From CAZHGD01 sp964531735 (GTDB taxonomy: Bacteria > Armatimonadota > UBA10988): DNA of 15,741 nt. The notes below the pieces were generated by a model. It ran no database searches. It was given only the letters and a program-made list of their open reading frames with translations, and was not told where the DNA came from. The translations under genes and the position numbers were made by a program. The stretch covers positions 1 through 15,741 of the forward strand of contig CAZHGD010000178.1 of assembly GCA_964531735.1 (NCBI GenBank), given 5' to 3'. Positions 14,987 to 15,741 of the stretch are shown here, piece after piece. Each line of letters begins with the position of its first letter. Positions within the stretch are counted from its first letter, which is position 1.

Positions 14987-15741
14987 AGTCGAGGGCCATG
15001 ACCGACAGCGGCATCGCACGATCCGGGCGGCGCGCCGCGCGCGCGGTCCGAGCCTGCCTGCTGGCGGCGGTGGTCTGCTCTAGTGGCTTGACGAGCGCCG
15101 GTCCGGCCGGTGCGACCGACCTGGTGCGCGAGGGGTTCGCGACCAGCCTGCCCTGGGTTCTGCCGCCCTGGCGCGTGGACCAAGGCGCGCTGGTGGTGGC
15201 CACGCGCAGCACGCACGCGCGGTTGACGGTGCCGGGCACGACGACACTGGGCGACGGCTCGGCGGCGGTGACGGTGCGGTCGGTCAGCGGCAGTGGCGAG
15301 CACCTGCGCCTGGGTCTGATGTTCCGCGCCGCCGATGCGGCCAACGGCTACTTCATCATGATTCGCGGCGACGGCGGTTACTGGCTCGGCGAGGTGGTCG
15401 CCGGCAAGTCCGAGCCGTTGCTGACCGGTCGTATCGACGGCATTCGGGCCGACTCCGCCAACCGGGTGCAGGTGACCTTTCGGGGCGATGACCAGATGGT
15501 GCTGATCAACGGGCAACCGTTGGTCGGCCGCCGCGACGCGCGGTGGCGCAAGGGCAGCATCATTCTGTGGGCCGAAGGGACCGGGACCGCGGCGTTCAGC
15601 GATCTCCGCGTGACCGACGATCCGCGAGCGGGACTGGAGCCGCCGGCAGGGCCGCCGACTGCGCCGCCGACGCGGCCCGATCCGGGTTCGCCACCGCAAC
15701 GGCCGGACCCGCCGCCGGCGCGGCCGGCGGCGGCGCGGACC
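14983..15741 (+). CDS. Secreted concanavalin A-like (LamG/DUF1080-type) protein with proline-rich tail, cut by window end
   Basis: The frame is open for 253 codons to the window edge. The ATG at 14983 overlaps the purH TGA (ATGA); a second in-frame ATG at 14998 is an alternative start. A long Arg-rich n-region and hydrophobic stretch (CLLAAVVCSSGLTSAGPAGA, about 25-44) form a signal peptide. Residues about 46-212 look like a beta-sandwich of the concanavalin A-like class: LVREGFATSLP…WRVDQGALVV, LRLGLMFRAADAANGYFIMIR, VQVTFRGDDQMVLINGQPLV and a closing GTAAFSDLRVTD. From about 216 the protein is Pro/Arg/Ala-rich (PPAGPPTAPPTRPDPGSPP), a linker towards an unseen domain. A carbohydrate-binding or surface role is inferred from the fold only. 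Its tie to purine genes is positional and unexplained. Confidence 0.85.
   Translation, partial: MKSRAMTDSGIARSGRRAARAVRACLLAAVVCSSGLTSAGPAGATDLVREGFATSLPWVLPPWRVDQGALVVATRSTHARLTVPGTTTLGDGSAAVTVRSVSGSGEHLRLGLMFRAADAANGYFIMIRGDGGYWLGEVVAGKSEPLLTGRIDGIRADSANRVQVTFRGDDQMVLINGQPLVGRRDARWRKGSIILWAEGTGTAAFSDLRVTDDPRAGLEPPAGPPTAPPTRPDPGSPPQRPDPPPARPAAART

Noticed and set aside
14987..15741. Frameshifted AICAR transformylase domain after the purH-like gene
   Set aside because: I translated the plus frame running from 14983: it is a signal peptide plus beta-sandwich and proline-rich tail. I saw no transformylase-like motif in what follows.

Overview
This is a GC-rich window (my estimate is clearly above 65% G+C). 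It carries ten protein-coding genes, two of them cut by the window edges, and no RNA gene I can recognise. The mix is a secreted GH106-type alpha-L-rhamnosidase, a Gfo/Idh/MocA oxidoreductase, a xylose-isomerase-like TIM-barrel enzyme, an amidohydrolase, several secreted proteins of unknown function and a very large hybrid sensor kinase. This suits a polysaccharide-degrading bacterium of the Planctomycetota/Lentisphaerota/Armatimonadota/Hydrogenedentota kind. That placement is inferred from gene content only and is of low certainty.

Layout. Positions 2-457 (+) hold the C-terminal part of a sugar phosphate isomerase/epimerase-like protein. It converges on a minus-strand pair: a 1284-residue hybrid histidine kinase (2867-6721) followed 66 bases later by a 775-residue secreted protein (473-2800) with an internal duplication. 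A 146-base divergent gap separates the kinase from an amidohydrolase (6868-7671, +). That gene converges on a small secreted protein (7691-8221, -). After another divergent gap comes a two-gene plus-strand unit: a Gfo/Idh/MocA oxidoreductase (8404-9456) and the GH106 enzyme (9476-13435), 19 bases apart. A 325-base non-coding gap follows. It has a GC-rich stem just after the GH106 stop, a 16-bp perfect inverted repeat enclosing 82 bases of further hairpins, and a perfect TATAAT box. The last unit is purN, then a purH-like gene with only the IMP cyclohydrolase domain, then a secreted concanavalin A-like protein that runs off the window. All three overlap by 1-4 bases.

How the genes fit together. 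The oxidoreductase, GH106 enzyme, isomerase-like protein and perhaps the amidohydrolase look like part of a carbohydrate-use region, with the glycosidase exported and the others cytoplasmic. The kinase has a periplasmic solute-binding sensor domain and may sense a nutrient, but no DNA-binding response regulator is visible. The purine unit is separate housekeeping; its oddities are the one-domain PurH and the tight coupling to an exported protein.

Most worth a second look: the inverted-repeat element upstream of purN, the cyclohydrolase-only PurH, the two tandem DUF3395-like modules inside the GH106 protein, and the duplicated unit in the 775-residue secreted protein. I found no CRISPR array, toxin-antitoxin pair, phage gene, transposase or other obvious new defence system.
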